NCBI GenBank assembly: GCA_030847615.1 | Contig: JAUMIR010000003.1 | Coordinates: 61,179,001 to 61,243,000, forward strand | Direction: 5' to 3' | Length of the DNA: 64,000 bases | Source: Gambelia wislizenii | Taxonomy: Eukaryota; Chordata; Lepidosauria; Squamata; Crotaphytidae | Shown here: positions 22,101 to 32,420 of the stretch, piece after piece | Position numbering within the stretch: position 1 is the stretch's first letter | How the letters are laid out: each line of letters starts with the position of its first letter | Notes under the pieces: generated by a model | The model's database searches: none | What the model was told of the DNA's origin: nothing | Seen by the model: only the letters and a program-made list of their open reading frames with translations | Program-made: the position numbers and the translations under genes

Positions 22101-22772
22101 GAACACTGGGGAGGGGAAGGAGAAATTTAAAAACCCACTGGCCTACCTTACAGTGTTGTTGTGAGGTCTATCAGGTGTTTTGGGGAGTTTTTTTTTAAAC
22201 AACGTATATTATGCTGGGTCCAGCTAGTTGTCTATTATTTCTTTGAGAAGGGAAGGCTCTATTTATCTGTTTCTGCCTTAGAACACTGCTTCTTAAGCTA
22301 TCTGATGCCAGGCACCAGCAGAGTTTTTTTCTGCCTCCAATGTGCCAGAGATTGGTACCATAGTAGTGCGCATTGACTGCAGTAGTTTCTTTCAGTAGAC
22401 CAGCAACTGATGGCTCATGGACTGGCACCATTCCACAGACCAGCACTTTGAATAGAACTGCTTTAGAACATATTTTGGTGAGCATGCAAATGTTGCATTG
22501 CAGGTGACCAATCATTATTTGTAAATGGGGAAACCAGGGTTTGATTTGGGAAATCTGAATACTATGAAGATTTTACTTGGTTTTTAGCATTTTAGTGACT
22601 GCTCTTAGCCCCGTCCTTATTGTCCTTCATTTGACAAGCAAAGTATTTTTATATTACTTGGATGGGATCTGGGGAGCTGATTGCTTTCCAGGGAAGAGCT
22701 TTACTAGACTGCTGTACTGTTTTTAAACTTTTATTTTTTTAAAAAAATGCATGGTTTAAGGTGTTTTGATGT
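22101..22772. other. No feature recognised
   Basis: Intronic; nothing recognised. Confidence 0.35.
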
Positions 22773-23060
22773 TATTTATTTATTTATTTCCTATCCTTCT
22801 GTTCTCTCAATGTGACTTAAACCAGCTTAAAATATATATAAAAACAAAATGTAGCTAAAACAATATGTAGTACAAAAGTTTAAAAACCATCAAACAATCC
22901 AATTAAAAACACATTTAAAACACAATAAAAAGATAAAAACCACAACACACCCAAGTAAAAGATTATTCTAACACAACAAGTTAAGAAGCAAAGACCTGCC
23001 AAAATAAATAAATCTTTACTTGCTAGTGGAAAGAGAGTAGGGGGGGGACCATCAAGCCTG
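22773..23060 (-). mobile_element. L2-like LINE 3' tail
   Basis: In reverse this reads as a LINE 3' end: A-rich body, 'aagctggtttaagtcacatt' and an (AAAT)n tail, here seen as TTATTTATTTATTT at 22773. Non-coding. Confidence 0.6.
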
Positions 23061-23224
23061 CCTCATGCTATGTGCCACTGGTGGACATGGCACCAGTCCA
23101 CCAGTGCCATGTCTGGCAGGCAGGGCAGGGCAGCAAGACTGGAAGCATCTTCTCTTTCTGTTTACCACATGAAAATTTTCCCAGTTTATCTGTGTGATGA
23201 AATGATTCAAATTATTAAGATGCA

Positions 23225-23641
23225 GAAGCAAATCCTCTTATGAGGAAAGCAGCTTAGGGAGTTGGGCATGCTTAGCCTGGTGAAGAGAAGGTTAAGAGGG
23301 GACATGATAGCCGTGTTTAAATATTTGAAGGGATGTCATACTAAGGATGGAGCAAGCTTGTTTTCTGGGGCTCCAGAGACTAGGATATGGAACAATGGAC
23401 TCAAACTACAGGAAAAGATATTCCACTTAAACATCAGGAAGAACTTCCTGACAGTAAGAGCTGTTCGGAAGTTGAATACACTCCCTCATAGTGTGGTGGA
23501 GTCTCCTTCTTTGGGATTTTTAACCAGAGGCTGGATGGCCATCTGTCAGAAGTGCTTTGGTTGGGTATTCGTGCATGGCAGGGGGTTGGACTTAGATGGC
23601 CCTTGTGGTTTCTTCCAACTCTGATTCTATGATTCTATGAA
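23225..23641 (+). mobile_element. CR1 LINE 3' end
   Basis: The translated piece 'LVKRRLRGDMIAVFKYLKG' is the C-terminus of CR1 reverse transcriptase. It is followed by the CR1 3' UTR ('gcatggcagggggttggact') and a tail ending ATTCTATGATTCTATGA, the short repeat that defines CR1 3' ends. It is 5'-truncated, as usual. Confidence 0.92.
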
Positions 23642-23708
23642 AAGTTGGAATTTATGAGGCCAACTAGCTTTACTCTACAATCCTAGAGTATGGGTAGACA
23701 TAACAGAG

Positions 23709-24622
23709 GGGCCGTTTACATGGCAAAAGAAATCCTCTAAGAATTTGCAAGGAGTCCTAATAGTTCCCACATCTTTCATATCAAAGTCACCATATTCAGA
23801 AGGGGGGGCAAAAAACCCCATATGTCGCGCAGTATCAGCTTTCGCTATTTTCGACTTTTTTGAAAAGTAGTACCAGTTAGCACACTATTGATTGTGTGAA
23901 CTACCATTTTGCTTATGGCACTAGAAACTACCAGCAGTCTTCCCGAAACAGCCACAGCAGAGCTGAGCTGTGATTGGTTGGATTGACCAATGAGGGGATG
24001 GATTTGCAAGAGATGAACCTCAAACGAAAAGATCCAGCCAGCCAGCTTGCTTTCTAGCATAATTACTGTTCCTCTCTCTCTATCTATTTATGTGTGTGTG
24101 AGTGAGAGAGAGAGAGTAGTGATCTGCTCCACTGGCTGATCACTCCCTCGCCTTGCTGTGCTTGTTTTATTTTGTGTGTGTGTGTGCACGTGCGCACGTG
24201 CGTGTGTGTGTCTGAGAGAAGCAGTCTGCTCAGATGGCACATCACAGTGGGTGAGGGGAAGGGGGCTTCAGGGAAACTGCCTCCTTTGTCATTATTCCCC
24301 TCCCCCCCTGTGGTCTCCCTTTTTTGGGGGGGTTGCTTTATCTCCTGTTCTCTGGCTACAGCTGCTAATGGAGCCTCTTTCGGAGCCATCTTTTCCCCTT
24401 GCTGCCCCTCTTCACTCCTTCCCCACCTCCTGCCTGGCTTTAATGACAGACAGCCTGTGACGTGGAGGCCATGCCCCTCCACATTTTTCTGTGTGAACTG
24501 TGGAAGTTGAAAACTCACCGGATCTTCCAATTTAGCAATACATCATGTAAACTATGTAGTGCTGGTGTGAAAGGTCTGTAATCCAGAATTTCATCCACTT
24601 TATTCTGCCGTGTAACTGGCCC
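23709..24622. mobile_element. MITE-like element with GGGCC ends
   Basis: The left end GGGGCCGTTTACATGGCA and the right end TGCCGTGTAACTGGCCCC are inverted relatives, with CAGAG on both sides. Inside lie TG/GA simple runs (about 24085-24215) and no gene. Superfamily not assigned. Confidence 0.6.
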
Positions 24623-24623
24623 C

Positions 24624-25021
24624 AGAGATCTCTGAAAATATCTGAAAATATCCATGGTGTGGAGAAAGTGGAGCATTCGGGGCTAAAATGTTAGACTGCA
24701 CTGACCTCTGATCCAAACCACCAGGGTTTTTCTGTGTTTTTTTTTTACTTAAGAAAAAAGTGTCATGATGATCTTCATAATCATCACCTATGCTTCAAAG
24801 CAAGTAACACAGGTTAGCTCTGGAATCCTTACAACAGATCTGAAAAGTAAGACAACTAAAAAACAACATCTAGAGCTAGTTCATGACAAGTTCAAACAAG
24901 GGGTTCTCTTAACTATTACACTATAGTAACAACTTTAAACATCATGGTTAAAGCATCTGGGCTAAAATATTTCAAGTAGAAACATTGAAACAATTTATTA
25001 CTTATTAAATAAATTAGGTAT
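24624..25021. other. No feature recognised
   Basis: Intronic, unassigned. Confidence 0.35.
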
Positions 25022-25029
25022 TTTTACAG

Positions 25030-25410
25030 CAGTGGCTCTTAACCTTTCCTTTGCCAGGGACCCCCTTTAAATATCTTTTGTTTCCACTGACCACCAAAAC
25101 TTAACTCAATATTTAAAACCATAACAACAACAACAACAACAACAACACAATTACACCATCGATAAAACATTCCCTCAGAGGCACTGGACTGGGAGGGAAG
25201 ACTATTCTCCTGCTTCTTCTGCAAATTTGTGGCTAGAGTGGATTGGATGTCAATGTGCAGGCCCTGCCAGCCAGCCAGCCTTTGCCTTGGCTCCTCTCAT
25301 GTGGCGACTCTACTCTTGGCAGGAGGTGGGTCGAGCAGCCTTCAAGCCTCCATGGATCCTCTGTGAGGACATCGTGGCACCCTTGGGGACACCAGACCAC
25401 AGGAGCACTG
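25030..25410. mobile_element. hAT-type MITE, 381 bp
   Basis: TTTTACAG lies directly on both sides (25022-25029 and 25411-25418), an 8-bp target duplication typical of hAT elements. The left end CAGTGGCTCTTAACCTTTCC matches the hAT MITE end 'cagtggttcttaacc'. The right end GGAGCACTG is decayed. It contains a (CAA)n run at about 25123-25147. The same family, interrupted by other elements, occupies 28430-33265. Confidence 0.88.
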
Positions 25411-25418
25411 TTTTACAG

Positions 25419-26289
25419 TATTTTTCTCTCCATTTCCTTGAAATGACTAATATTATTCCAGTAAAATGAAATGCAACTCCCATCTGCTTCTGAAATAGTA
25501 GCAGCTGCCAGTTTGATTTAATGTGAAATTCCAAGTACAATTGAATGTACTGACTTGTTCTGTGGAACTTAAATCTGTTCTCTGTAATGACTGGCATGTT
25601 CCGCTATTTATGAATATTATGTCATGTCATGATTATGTGATGTATTATTTATAAATGCTACTCTTTTTTCTAAAGAGTATAAGTATCAATTAGTGAATGC
25701 CATAAATAAGTATGGTTTACTCTGCAGACTTTATGAAATGCATGAAGGGACAATGAAATTAGAATCATTATGCTTTCCATTTTTTTTTCTGTTTTTGTCT
25801 GAGTAACTTAGGAGCAGAGTTTGTAAGAGATCTATACAACCAGATATACATTAATTATCTGGTTTATGATACAAGTCCAAGGATCCAGAATTATTTGTAG
25901 TAGTTGGTACTTTCACACAGACAATTGACAATTTACTTTCGGGTAGAAAAGAGTCTCTTGCTGAATGCTTTTATTTAGCTGTGTAGAATAGAAGAAATGA
26001 AATCCACAAGGAAATGGGAGCTGGAACATAAAGCAGGTATGATTTCAGAGCATATATATTAATTCATGTGTGTTCGAACCCTGAAAAGATCCTTTGACTT
26101 CAGCAATAATGTATCTTAGGCAGTCAAAGTCAATATCCCACATCCAAAAAGTTATCTAAAGGGAATTGATCATAAAAAATAAAAATATAAACAATGGTTG
26201 CATGGGAAACAAATATTATGGTAGAACTTCATAAACAGCCAAAAATGATTGGATAACACAAATAACTAGCTAACACAACACAGTTGCTT
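25419..26289. other. No feature recognised
   Basis: Intronic AT-rich sequence without a recognised element. Confidence 0.35.
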
Positions 26290-27330
26290 CAGAATAGAGA
26301 TGGAAAGAATATTCATAAAATATTACAAAGTGTCTGAACAACAGGTTTCTCAAGTATTGACCAACCCTGATGGGAAGACTACTAGATATGGAGAATATTT
26401 GCAGTTTGGAATTTATTCTCCACAAAAAAAATAGTACATGTAGAGTTTTCCACAGAAAACTGTTTTCTGCACAGAAAACAACATGGCTCTTCAGAAAATA
26501 TTTTTCTTTGGATCTTCTGCATGAAATACAACAGTTTAATGCAATTTTCTTTGCAAAAAAAAAAAAAGATGAAGCATTTTTTTTTTTTGCACAAAATAAG
26601 TCCTGAACTGCAGTCTTTGAAAAGTGCAGTTTTCAAAAACTTTTCTGCACAAAGGAGAAAAAAATGGTAAAATCATTTGTTTATGAGAATGAATGGGCAT
26701 TTTCTGTACGGGAATTAATATTTCTGTATTGAGATTTTTTTTTCCTAACAGAAAATACTATTTGGTGTACAGAAAATGCTGTTTTCTATGCAAATCAACC
26801 ATGTACAAATTTTATACAGAACTAATCCCCAATTGCAGCTTTTTTCTATGCAGGAAACAACGTTTTCTGCACAGGAATTAATAGTTCTTCATTTAAATAT
26901 TTTCCACAGAAATGTTGTTTATTGTGCAGAAAATGCTGTTTACTGTGTAAAACAACCACAACCACATGTGAAGTTTGTTCAAAAATGTCCCAAATTGCAA
27001 ATAAGCTTTGCAAATTGTGTAGTTTCCAGAGACTTTCTTGAGGTGTGTGTGTGTGTGGGGGGGGAATGCTGAAATTACAGTGCTTATTGCTACCTTCAAG
27101 AGCAAGTGTGGTGTAGTGGTTTGAGTGTTGGACTATGACTCTGGAGATCATGATCCTGCTCAGCTATGAAAATCCACTGGCTGACCTTGGGCAAGTCATG
27201 CACTCTCTGCCTCAGAAACCCTGTGATAGGTTCTTCTTAGGGTCACCCTAAGTCACCATAAGTCAGAAACGACTTGAAGGCATGCAACAGCAACACCTTC
27301 AAGAAGAAATTTAGTGAAGTATTACATCCC
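26290..27330 (+). repeat. Copy 2 of the palindrome-rich dispersed repeat
   Basis: Same ends as 1810-2372 ('ggaaagaata', 'ccctgatgggaaga', 'ttagtgaagtattacatccc') but about twice as long before the inserted SINE is removed. Words such as TTTTCTGCACAGAAAA, 'ccacagaaaactgttttctg' and 'gtacagaaaatgctgttttc' recur throughout, so single strands could fold into many short hairpins. No coding potential. Confidence 0.65.
27102..27294 (+). mobile_element. tRNA-derived SINE with RTE-like tail
   Basis: ACCTTCAAGA at 27092-27101 and 27295-27304 is a 10-bp target duplication. The head 'ggtgtagtggtttgagtgtt' (box A) and 'gatcatgatcctgctc' (box B) are tRNA-derived. The tail 'aagtcagaaacgacttgaag' resembles RTE/BovB 3' ends, which suggests RTE-driven movement. 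It interrupts copy 2 of the palindrome-rich repeat. Confidence 0.88.
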
Positions 27331-28421
27331 TACTATAATAAGTTGACCTAAACATAATTTTCCTGCAACATATTTTATTTCCCCTGCAAGGTCTCTTGTC
27401 ATGGTGAATGTGCACAGGTACAACTCACTATTGTTATTTCCTGCAAAATGTCTCTTGTCATGAGAAGTTAGTTTATGATAGCAAACCTCACTCTTTAATT
27501 GGAAATATCCTGTTGTAAAAGCCAAAGAATGACATTTATTACTGAAATAATTTTGAAATCCAGATCAAAGCTTGACTATATTTACATTTTATGCACATCC
27601 ATACACATACTTAAAAGAAAGAGGAGCAACACTACCAACTGCAACACAATATGATAAATGATTAGTGACAATGTCTTGAAAGGTCCCCCCTTCCCCAGTG
27701 CTTAACAGCAACAAACTGAAGGAAATAGAGGCCTATGCCAAACATGGGCCTGGCCCAAGTTAATTTTGCTATCCTGTTTAAACATTTCATGATTACCTTC
27801 TTCCCATTCTTGTATCTTATACGCTGAACAGCATAACAAATTTCTAAGACTTGACATAGGATAGTACTCCCATCTTCTGCAATGTCTACCATCTTTCCAC
27901 CCATTTTATATAATTTGGCATCTTACTTGATTTCCACTATCTTGCAAACACTATTCTAGCTGCAGTTACCATATGTCTAATTAAACTACCATGTTTCTTT
28001 ATCCTTTCATCTTCATTTATCATATTTAACAGAAATATCTCTCATTTCAGAGTCAACTAAAATCCTGTTATCTTTTGGGCCCATTTATTTACTTTAAACC
28101 AAAACTTTTTAGCTCTCTTACAATAATACATGTGAAAAAACAAACCAACTTTCTTCCTGAATTTCCAACATAGTTAACTTGCCCCTTCATCTTCATTTTA
28201 AATGTTGGTTGCTTTGCTTTACTTCTTTTACCATTTTGCCTATGGGACAGGTGGCTAATGGAAACCAAGGCTCTTGGTTATATCCCGTTAAATGTCATAG
28301 ATAATAAGTCAGCTGAAGAGCCAATAAGATGACTCAGTGTACCTCCTTCTCCAAAGGGGAAGACAGTGGCATTCACTATAATATTTTCATAACTAAGAAA
28401 AAAGCCCCTGCAATTTTTGTG
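27331..28421. other. No feature recognised
   Basis: Intronic; a C-rich/T-rich patch and AT-rich sequence without a recognised element. Confidence 0.35.
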
Positions 28422-28517
28422 CTCTAGAACAGTAGCTCTTAACATTTTCTTTACAAAGGACCCCCTTTAAATATCTTTTGTTGCCAAGGGCCCCCAAGAC
28501 TTATTCTCTCTGGCTTT

Positions 28518-28533
28518 TCTTCGCAAACGAAGA
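28518..28533 (-). promoter_or_regulatory. LINE 3'-end hairpin
   Basis: TCTTCG, loop CAAA, CGAAGA: a perfect 6-bp stem in the short 3' UTR, just after the stop codon. The truncated copy at 53010 keeps it with one change at the closing pair. A 3' structure recognised by the element's own reverse transcriptase is known for several LINEs; that role here is inference. Confidence 0.45.
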
Positions 28534-28534
28534 T

Positions 28535-31500
28535 TCAGGAAGGACTCATCCCGCGCCTTCTGCAAGCGCGCTGATGACTAAAAAGGCCAATCCAAGATAA
28601 ACAAGTCTGGTTGCAAAAAGTGCAGCAGAAGGTCTCCTTGGGTGATGTTTTTGGGTTGTGATTCTTTCTGCGTTGTCGTTTCTCTTCAAGACTTGTTCGT
28701 CGTGAGTTCTCAAATAAGGCTGCAGCATTGTGGATAGTGCGTCTCCATGCCTCCCGATGTGAGGCCAGGGCGGACCACCGTTGGTGATCAATCTGGCCAA
28801 GCCTGAGATGTTGTTTCAGGGAGTCCTTGTATCGCTTTTTTGGAGCGCCCCTCCCACGCTGACCCGTGGCGAGTTCACCGTAGAGTAGTATTTTTGGGAG
28901 GCGATGGTCCTCCATCCTAGAAACGTGCCCTGCCCAGCGCAGCTGTGTTCTCAATATCATGGCCTCAATGCTGGTGATCCCTGCTTGTTCAAGGACAGCA
29001 ACATTCGTCACATAGTCAGTCCAGTGTATATTTAGGATTGTGCGTAGACAGCGCTGATGAAAGCGCTCGAGGAGTCGTAGGTGGTGGCGATAGGTAACCC
29101 ATGTTTCAGATCCATAAAGGAGGATAGACAGTACGATGGCTCTATACACACTGATTTTTGTGCTTTGCCCCAGGTGTTTATTGCTCCAGACTCTTTTGTG
29201 GAGTCTTCCAAATGCACTATATGCCTTTGCTAATCTGTGATCGATCTCTTTGTCAATCTTGGCATCTGAGGAGATGATGCTTCCCAGGTAGGTGAACTGC
29301 TGAACAGACTTGAGCACTGATTTGCCGACGGCAATGTGGGGATGGTGGTGTTCGTCCTGTGGTGCAGGCTGGTAAAGAACTTCTGTTTTCTTCAGGTTGA
29401 CTTCTAGCCCAAACAGCTCTGCAGCTGTTGCAAAGCAGGACGTTAGGTGCTGCAGAGCTGCTTCTGTGTGGGCAACAAGGGCAGCATCATCGGCGAAGAG
29501 CAGCTCACGGACTAGATAGTTTAGAGTCTTAGTGTGAGACCTCAGACGGCTTAAGTTAAACAAGCTACCATCAGTACGGTAGCGTATATAGATGCCGTCG
29601 TCTTCTTCAAGCTCTGCCATAGCCCTTTGGAGCATCGTGCTAAAGAAGATTGTAAATAAAGTTGGTGCAAGAACACAACCTTGCTTCACTCCATTAGTTA
29701 TTAGAAAGGGCTCTGAAAGAGCATCGCCATATCTGACTTGACCACGCTGGCCCTCGTGTAGCAAGATAATCATTTTAAGGAATTTGGGGGGACATCCTAG
29801 TTTTTCCAGGATCTGCCACAGACCTTTTCTACTTACAGTGTCAAAGGCTTTGGTGAGGTCGACAAATGTTACATAGAGACCCTTGTTCTGCTCCCTACAT
29901 TTTTCTTGCAGTTGCCTAAGGGCAAATACCATGTCTGTAGTACTCCTATTGGCTCTGAAGCCACATTGGCTTTCAGGGAGAAGTTCTTCTGCAATAGCAG
30001 GAACTAATCTGTTCAGGAGTATCCTTGCAAGGATTTTTCCAGCAATACAGAGCAGTGTTATGCCTCGATAGTTTGAGCAGTCGGATTTTGCTCCTTTTTT
30101 CTTGTACAGGGTGATGATGACTGCATCTCGGAGGTCTGATGGCAGTTCCCCTTTTTCCCAGCAATTCACAAGGAATTCGTGGAATTTTTCGTGGAGTGCA
30201 TGACCTCCGTGTTTCCAAACTTCAGGTGGGATTCCATCAATCCCAGCTGCCTTGCCATTTTTCATCTGCTGTATGGCCTTAAAGGTCTCTTCCAAAGTGG
30301 GAGCTATGTCCAATTCATTTTTCATTGGTTTTTGTATCATATATTGGATAGCTGAGGCTTGGACTACTCGGTTGGCGCTAAAGAGACTTTGAAAATGTTC
30401 AGCCCAACGATTTAGGATGGAGGCTTTATCAGTAATTAATGTTTGACCATCTGTACTGTATAAGGAGCTTTGGACCTGATAAGTAGGTCCAAACACTGCT
30501 TTAAGAGCTTCATAAAATCCTCTATGATCACCCAGATCTGCACAGTGTTGTGTCTTTTCTGCTAAATTGATCCACCACTTGTTCTGCATGTCTCGGAGTT
30601 TTTGTTGTAGTTTGCTACATGTGAGGCGGAAAGCTGCTTTTCTTACATGACAGGTTGGCTGGGCGAGGTATGCCTGGTGAGCAGCTCTCTTCCTTGCCAA
30701 CAGCTCCTGGATCTCTTGGTTGTTTTCATCAAACCAGTCTTGATTTTTCTTGTGGGAGAACCCGAGGGATTCTTCTGCAGACTGGAGGATACTGTTTTTG
30801 ATATGTTGCCAAAGCACTGTAGGAGAAGGATCTGTAGGATGGTCTTCAAGTTTCGTTTGTAGGTTTGCCTGGAAGTTGTCTCTCATGGTAGCTTGTTGAA
30901 GATTGTTGACTTGGAGCCTCTTCTTTAAGATGCCACCCCTCTTAGGTTTGAACTTAAGATGAAGATTTAGTTTACATCTGACGAGGCGATGATCTGTTTG
31001 GCATTCTGCACTGGGCATCACTCGGGTATGACGGACATCACGAATGTCTCTCTGACGGACTAGAACGTAGTCAATGAGGTGCCAATGTTTGGATCGGGAA
31101 TGCATCCAGGTTGTCTTCAAGCTATCTTTCTGCTGAAAGATTGTGTTTGTAATAGTCAGCTGTTGTTCTGCGCAGAACTCTAGCAGGAGGCGTCCGTTAT
31201 CATTGCAATTTCCAACACCATGCTTGCCTAAGACACCTTTCCAGGCTTCGGAATTCTTTCCTACTCTGGCATTGAAGTCACCAAGTATAATAATTTTATC
31301 TTCTACAGGGACTTTTTGTATGAGTTGGCGTAGGTCTGTGTAGAATTTGTCTTTCTCTACAGGGTCGGCTTGCATAGTTGGGGCATATACACTAAAGAGA
31401 ACAACATGTGGGAGGCGTAAGGAAATAATGCGATCAGAGTGTCCTGTTGGCAAGGTTTCGAGTTTGGAGGCAATGGAGTTTTTAATCATGAAGCCTACTC

Positions 31501-31783
31501 CTGAAAGATGTTTTTCGGTTTTGGGTTTGCCAGACCAGTAAAGTGTGTAGCCGGCGCCATGTTCTTTAAGGCTGCCTTCCTCATGGAAGCGAACTTCACT
31601 AAGAGCAGCGATGTCAATATTAAGCCGTGATAGTTCAAGGGCTATTAGGGCAGAACGACGCTCAGGCCATCCACTATCTTTAGAGTCTTGCATGGTTCTG
31701 ATGTTCCAGCATGCAAGTGTCAGTTTATTTACACCTTTGGAGGCCGGTGTGTGCCTTTGTTTCTTTGCCTTGGTTTGACCGCA
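28535..31783 (-). CDS. LINE endonuclease/reverse transcriptase polyprotein
   Basis: Retrotransposon enzyme that nicks target DNA and copies its RNA there. The frame is open from 31783 to the TGA at 28535. The first ATG is at 31693 (1,052 residues), but the endonuclease start motif L-A-C-W-N-I-R-T lies just upstream of it, so the true start is probably upstream and possibly not ATG. Numbering from that ATG, the endonuclease has E33 (L-S-E-V-R), G-D-F-N at 138-141 and T-D-H at 233-235. The RT follows, with Y-R-G-I-T-L-L, motif A V-D-L-T-K-A-F-D (D612) and F-A-D-D at 733-736. The C-terminus carries L-R-W-A-G-H-V-S-R-M and a C2HC finger, C1024-C1027-H1040-C1044. All catalytic signatures are present and there is no frameshift. 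I recall closely similar proteins from flatworm, mollusc and fish genomes. Confidence 0.93.
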   Translation of the reverse strand, partial: CGQTKAKKQRHTPASKGVNKLTLACWNIRTMQDSKDSGWPERRSALIALELSRLNIDIAALSEVRFHEEGSLKEHGAGYTLYWSGKPKTEKHLSGVGFMIKNSIASKLETLPTGHSDRIISLRLPHVVLFSVYAPTMQADPVEKDKFYTDLRQLIQKVPVEDKIIILGDFNARVGKNSEAWKGVLGKHGVGNCNDNGRLLLEFCAEQQLTITNTIFQQKDSLKTTWMHSRSKHWHLIDYVLVRQRDIRDVRHTRVMPSAECQTDHRLVRCKLNLHLKFKPKRGGILKKRLQVNNLQQATMRDNFQANLQTKLEDHPTDPSPTVLWQHIKNSILQSAEESLGFSHKKNQDWFDENNQEIQELLARKRAAHQAYLAQPTCHVRKAAFRLTCSKLQQKLRDMQNKWWINLAEKTQHCADLGDHRGFYEALKAVFGPTYQVQSSLYSTDGQTLITDKASILNRWAEHFQSLFSANRVVQASAIQYMIQKPMKNELDIAPTLEETFKAIQQMKNGKAAGIDGIPPEVWKHGGHALHEKFHEFLVNCWEKGELPSDLRDAVIITLYKKKGAKSDCSNYRGITLLCIAGKILARILLNRLVPAIAEELLPESQCGFRANRSTTDMVFALRQLQEKCREQNKGLYVTFVDLTKAFDTVSRKGLWQILEKLGCPPKFLKMIILLHEGQRGQVRYGDALSEPFLITNGVKQGCVLAPTLFTIFFSTMLQRAMAELEEDDGIYIRYRTDGSLFNLSRLRSHTKTLNYLVRELLFADDAALVAHTEAALQHLTSCFATAAELFGLEVNLKKTEVLYQPAPQDEHHHPHIAVGKSVLKSVQQFTYLGSIISSDAKIDKEIDHRLAKAYSAFGRLHKRVWSNKHLGQSTKISVYRAIVLSILLYGSETWVTYRHHLRLLERFHQRCLRTILNIHWTDYVTNVAVLEQAGITSIEAMILRTQLRWAGHVSRMEDHRLPKILLYGELATGQRGRGAPKKRYKDSLKQHLRLGQIDHQRWSALASHREAWRRTIHNAAALFENSRRTSLEEKRQRRKNHNPKTSPKETFCCTFCNQTCLSWIGLFSHQRACRRRGMSPS

Positions 31784-31854
31784 TCAGAAGATTCCCGTTG
31801 GCCGCGGCTAGCCAACCAGGTAGTTGGGGATGAGCTTTCTTTAGGCCACCTTTT

Positions 31855-32160
31855 CTAGGCCCCTCTCCATATGGAGCAAGCAGTGCTCTCCTTAAAAAAG
31901 GCTGCTTGGTCGTTCAGAATGCTGCCGAACAAGACTGTCATCTCCCGGGTCAGGCTTGAGCGACCAATGTCCTGAACCGCCTGCATGCAGGGTTGGGGCT
32001 GCGGCTTCCAGTGCATCTTTACACCTGCCGGTTTCGTCCCTCGCCAGTCGCTACAGGGCTTTTTTGGAAATGGATTTGTCCTTCGAGCCTGTGCAATGGA
32101 TTTTTCTGGTGGAGCGCAGCGTGCACAGAACTGGCCTCACCCTTTAAACCAGAGATTCAT
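31855..32160 (-). pseudogene. Upstream LINE frame, possibly an ORF1 remnant, broken by one TGA
   Basis: The leader contains a frame from ATG at 32160 that meets TGA at 32137-32139 after seven codons and then stays open for 93 codons to TAG at 31855-31857. The next ATG in the same frame is at 32016 (53 residues). After the TGA it reads G-Q-F-C-A-R-C-A-P-P-E-K-S, and later T-R-E-M-T-V-L-F-G-S-I-L. The C-x2-C and the length suggest a small ORF1-like protein, but it matches nothing I know. The TGA could be a decayed CGA. It ends 72 bp upstream of the start of the EN-RT open frame. Confidence 0.35.
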
Positions 32161-32400
32161 CTGCCGTGGCCTTGCAAGCATGGACGTGGCAGCGAGGTCC
32201 TCGGGCCGTAGGTTTGATTAGAGTTTCCTTCTCTTAGATGGTTGACCTTACAGGGTTGGACGAGCACCATCTGCCCGGGTTTGGGATTAGAGTTTTCCTT
32301 CTCCTAGGACGGTTGCCATAAGGCTAGAGAGCCCATCCTGCCCTTTGACGCTCTTTGTCAGACCCTTCGGTTTTGACCTGTCTGGCATGGGAGACCCTAC

Positions 32401-32420
32401 CGGTGGCTATTATGCCACCG
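32401..32420 (-). promoter_or_regulatory. LINE 5'-leader hairpin
   Basis: CGGTGGC, loop TATTAT, GCCACCG: a perfect 7-bp stem about 72 bp from the element's 5' end. Its role is unknown; it could mark a leader RNA structure or an internal promoter element. Confidence 0.4.

Noticed and set aside
23262..23624. 120-codon open frame as a host gene
   Set aside because: It is the C-terminal piece and 3' UTR of a CR1 retrotransposon.
24158..24510. Open frames around 24.1-24.5 kb
   Set aside because: They arise from GT/CA and pyrimidine-rich simple sequence inside a TIR element, with no conserved domain.
27102..27294. tRNA gene
   Set aside because: Box A and B resemblance comes from a SINE: no cloverleaf is seen, and there is a RTE-like tail and a target duplication.
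28546..28800. Separate small gene overlapping the LINE end, and a similar frame at 53050-53304
   Set aside because: Alternate-frame shadows of the LINE coding sequence, present in both copies because the DNA is homologous.
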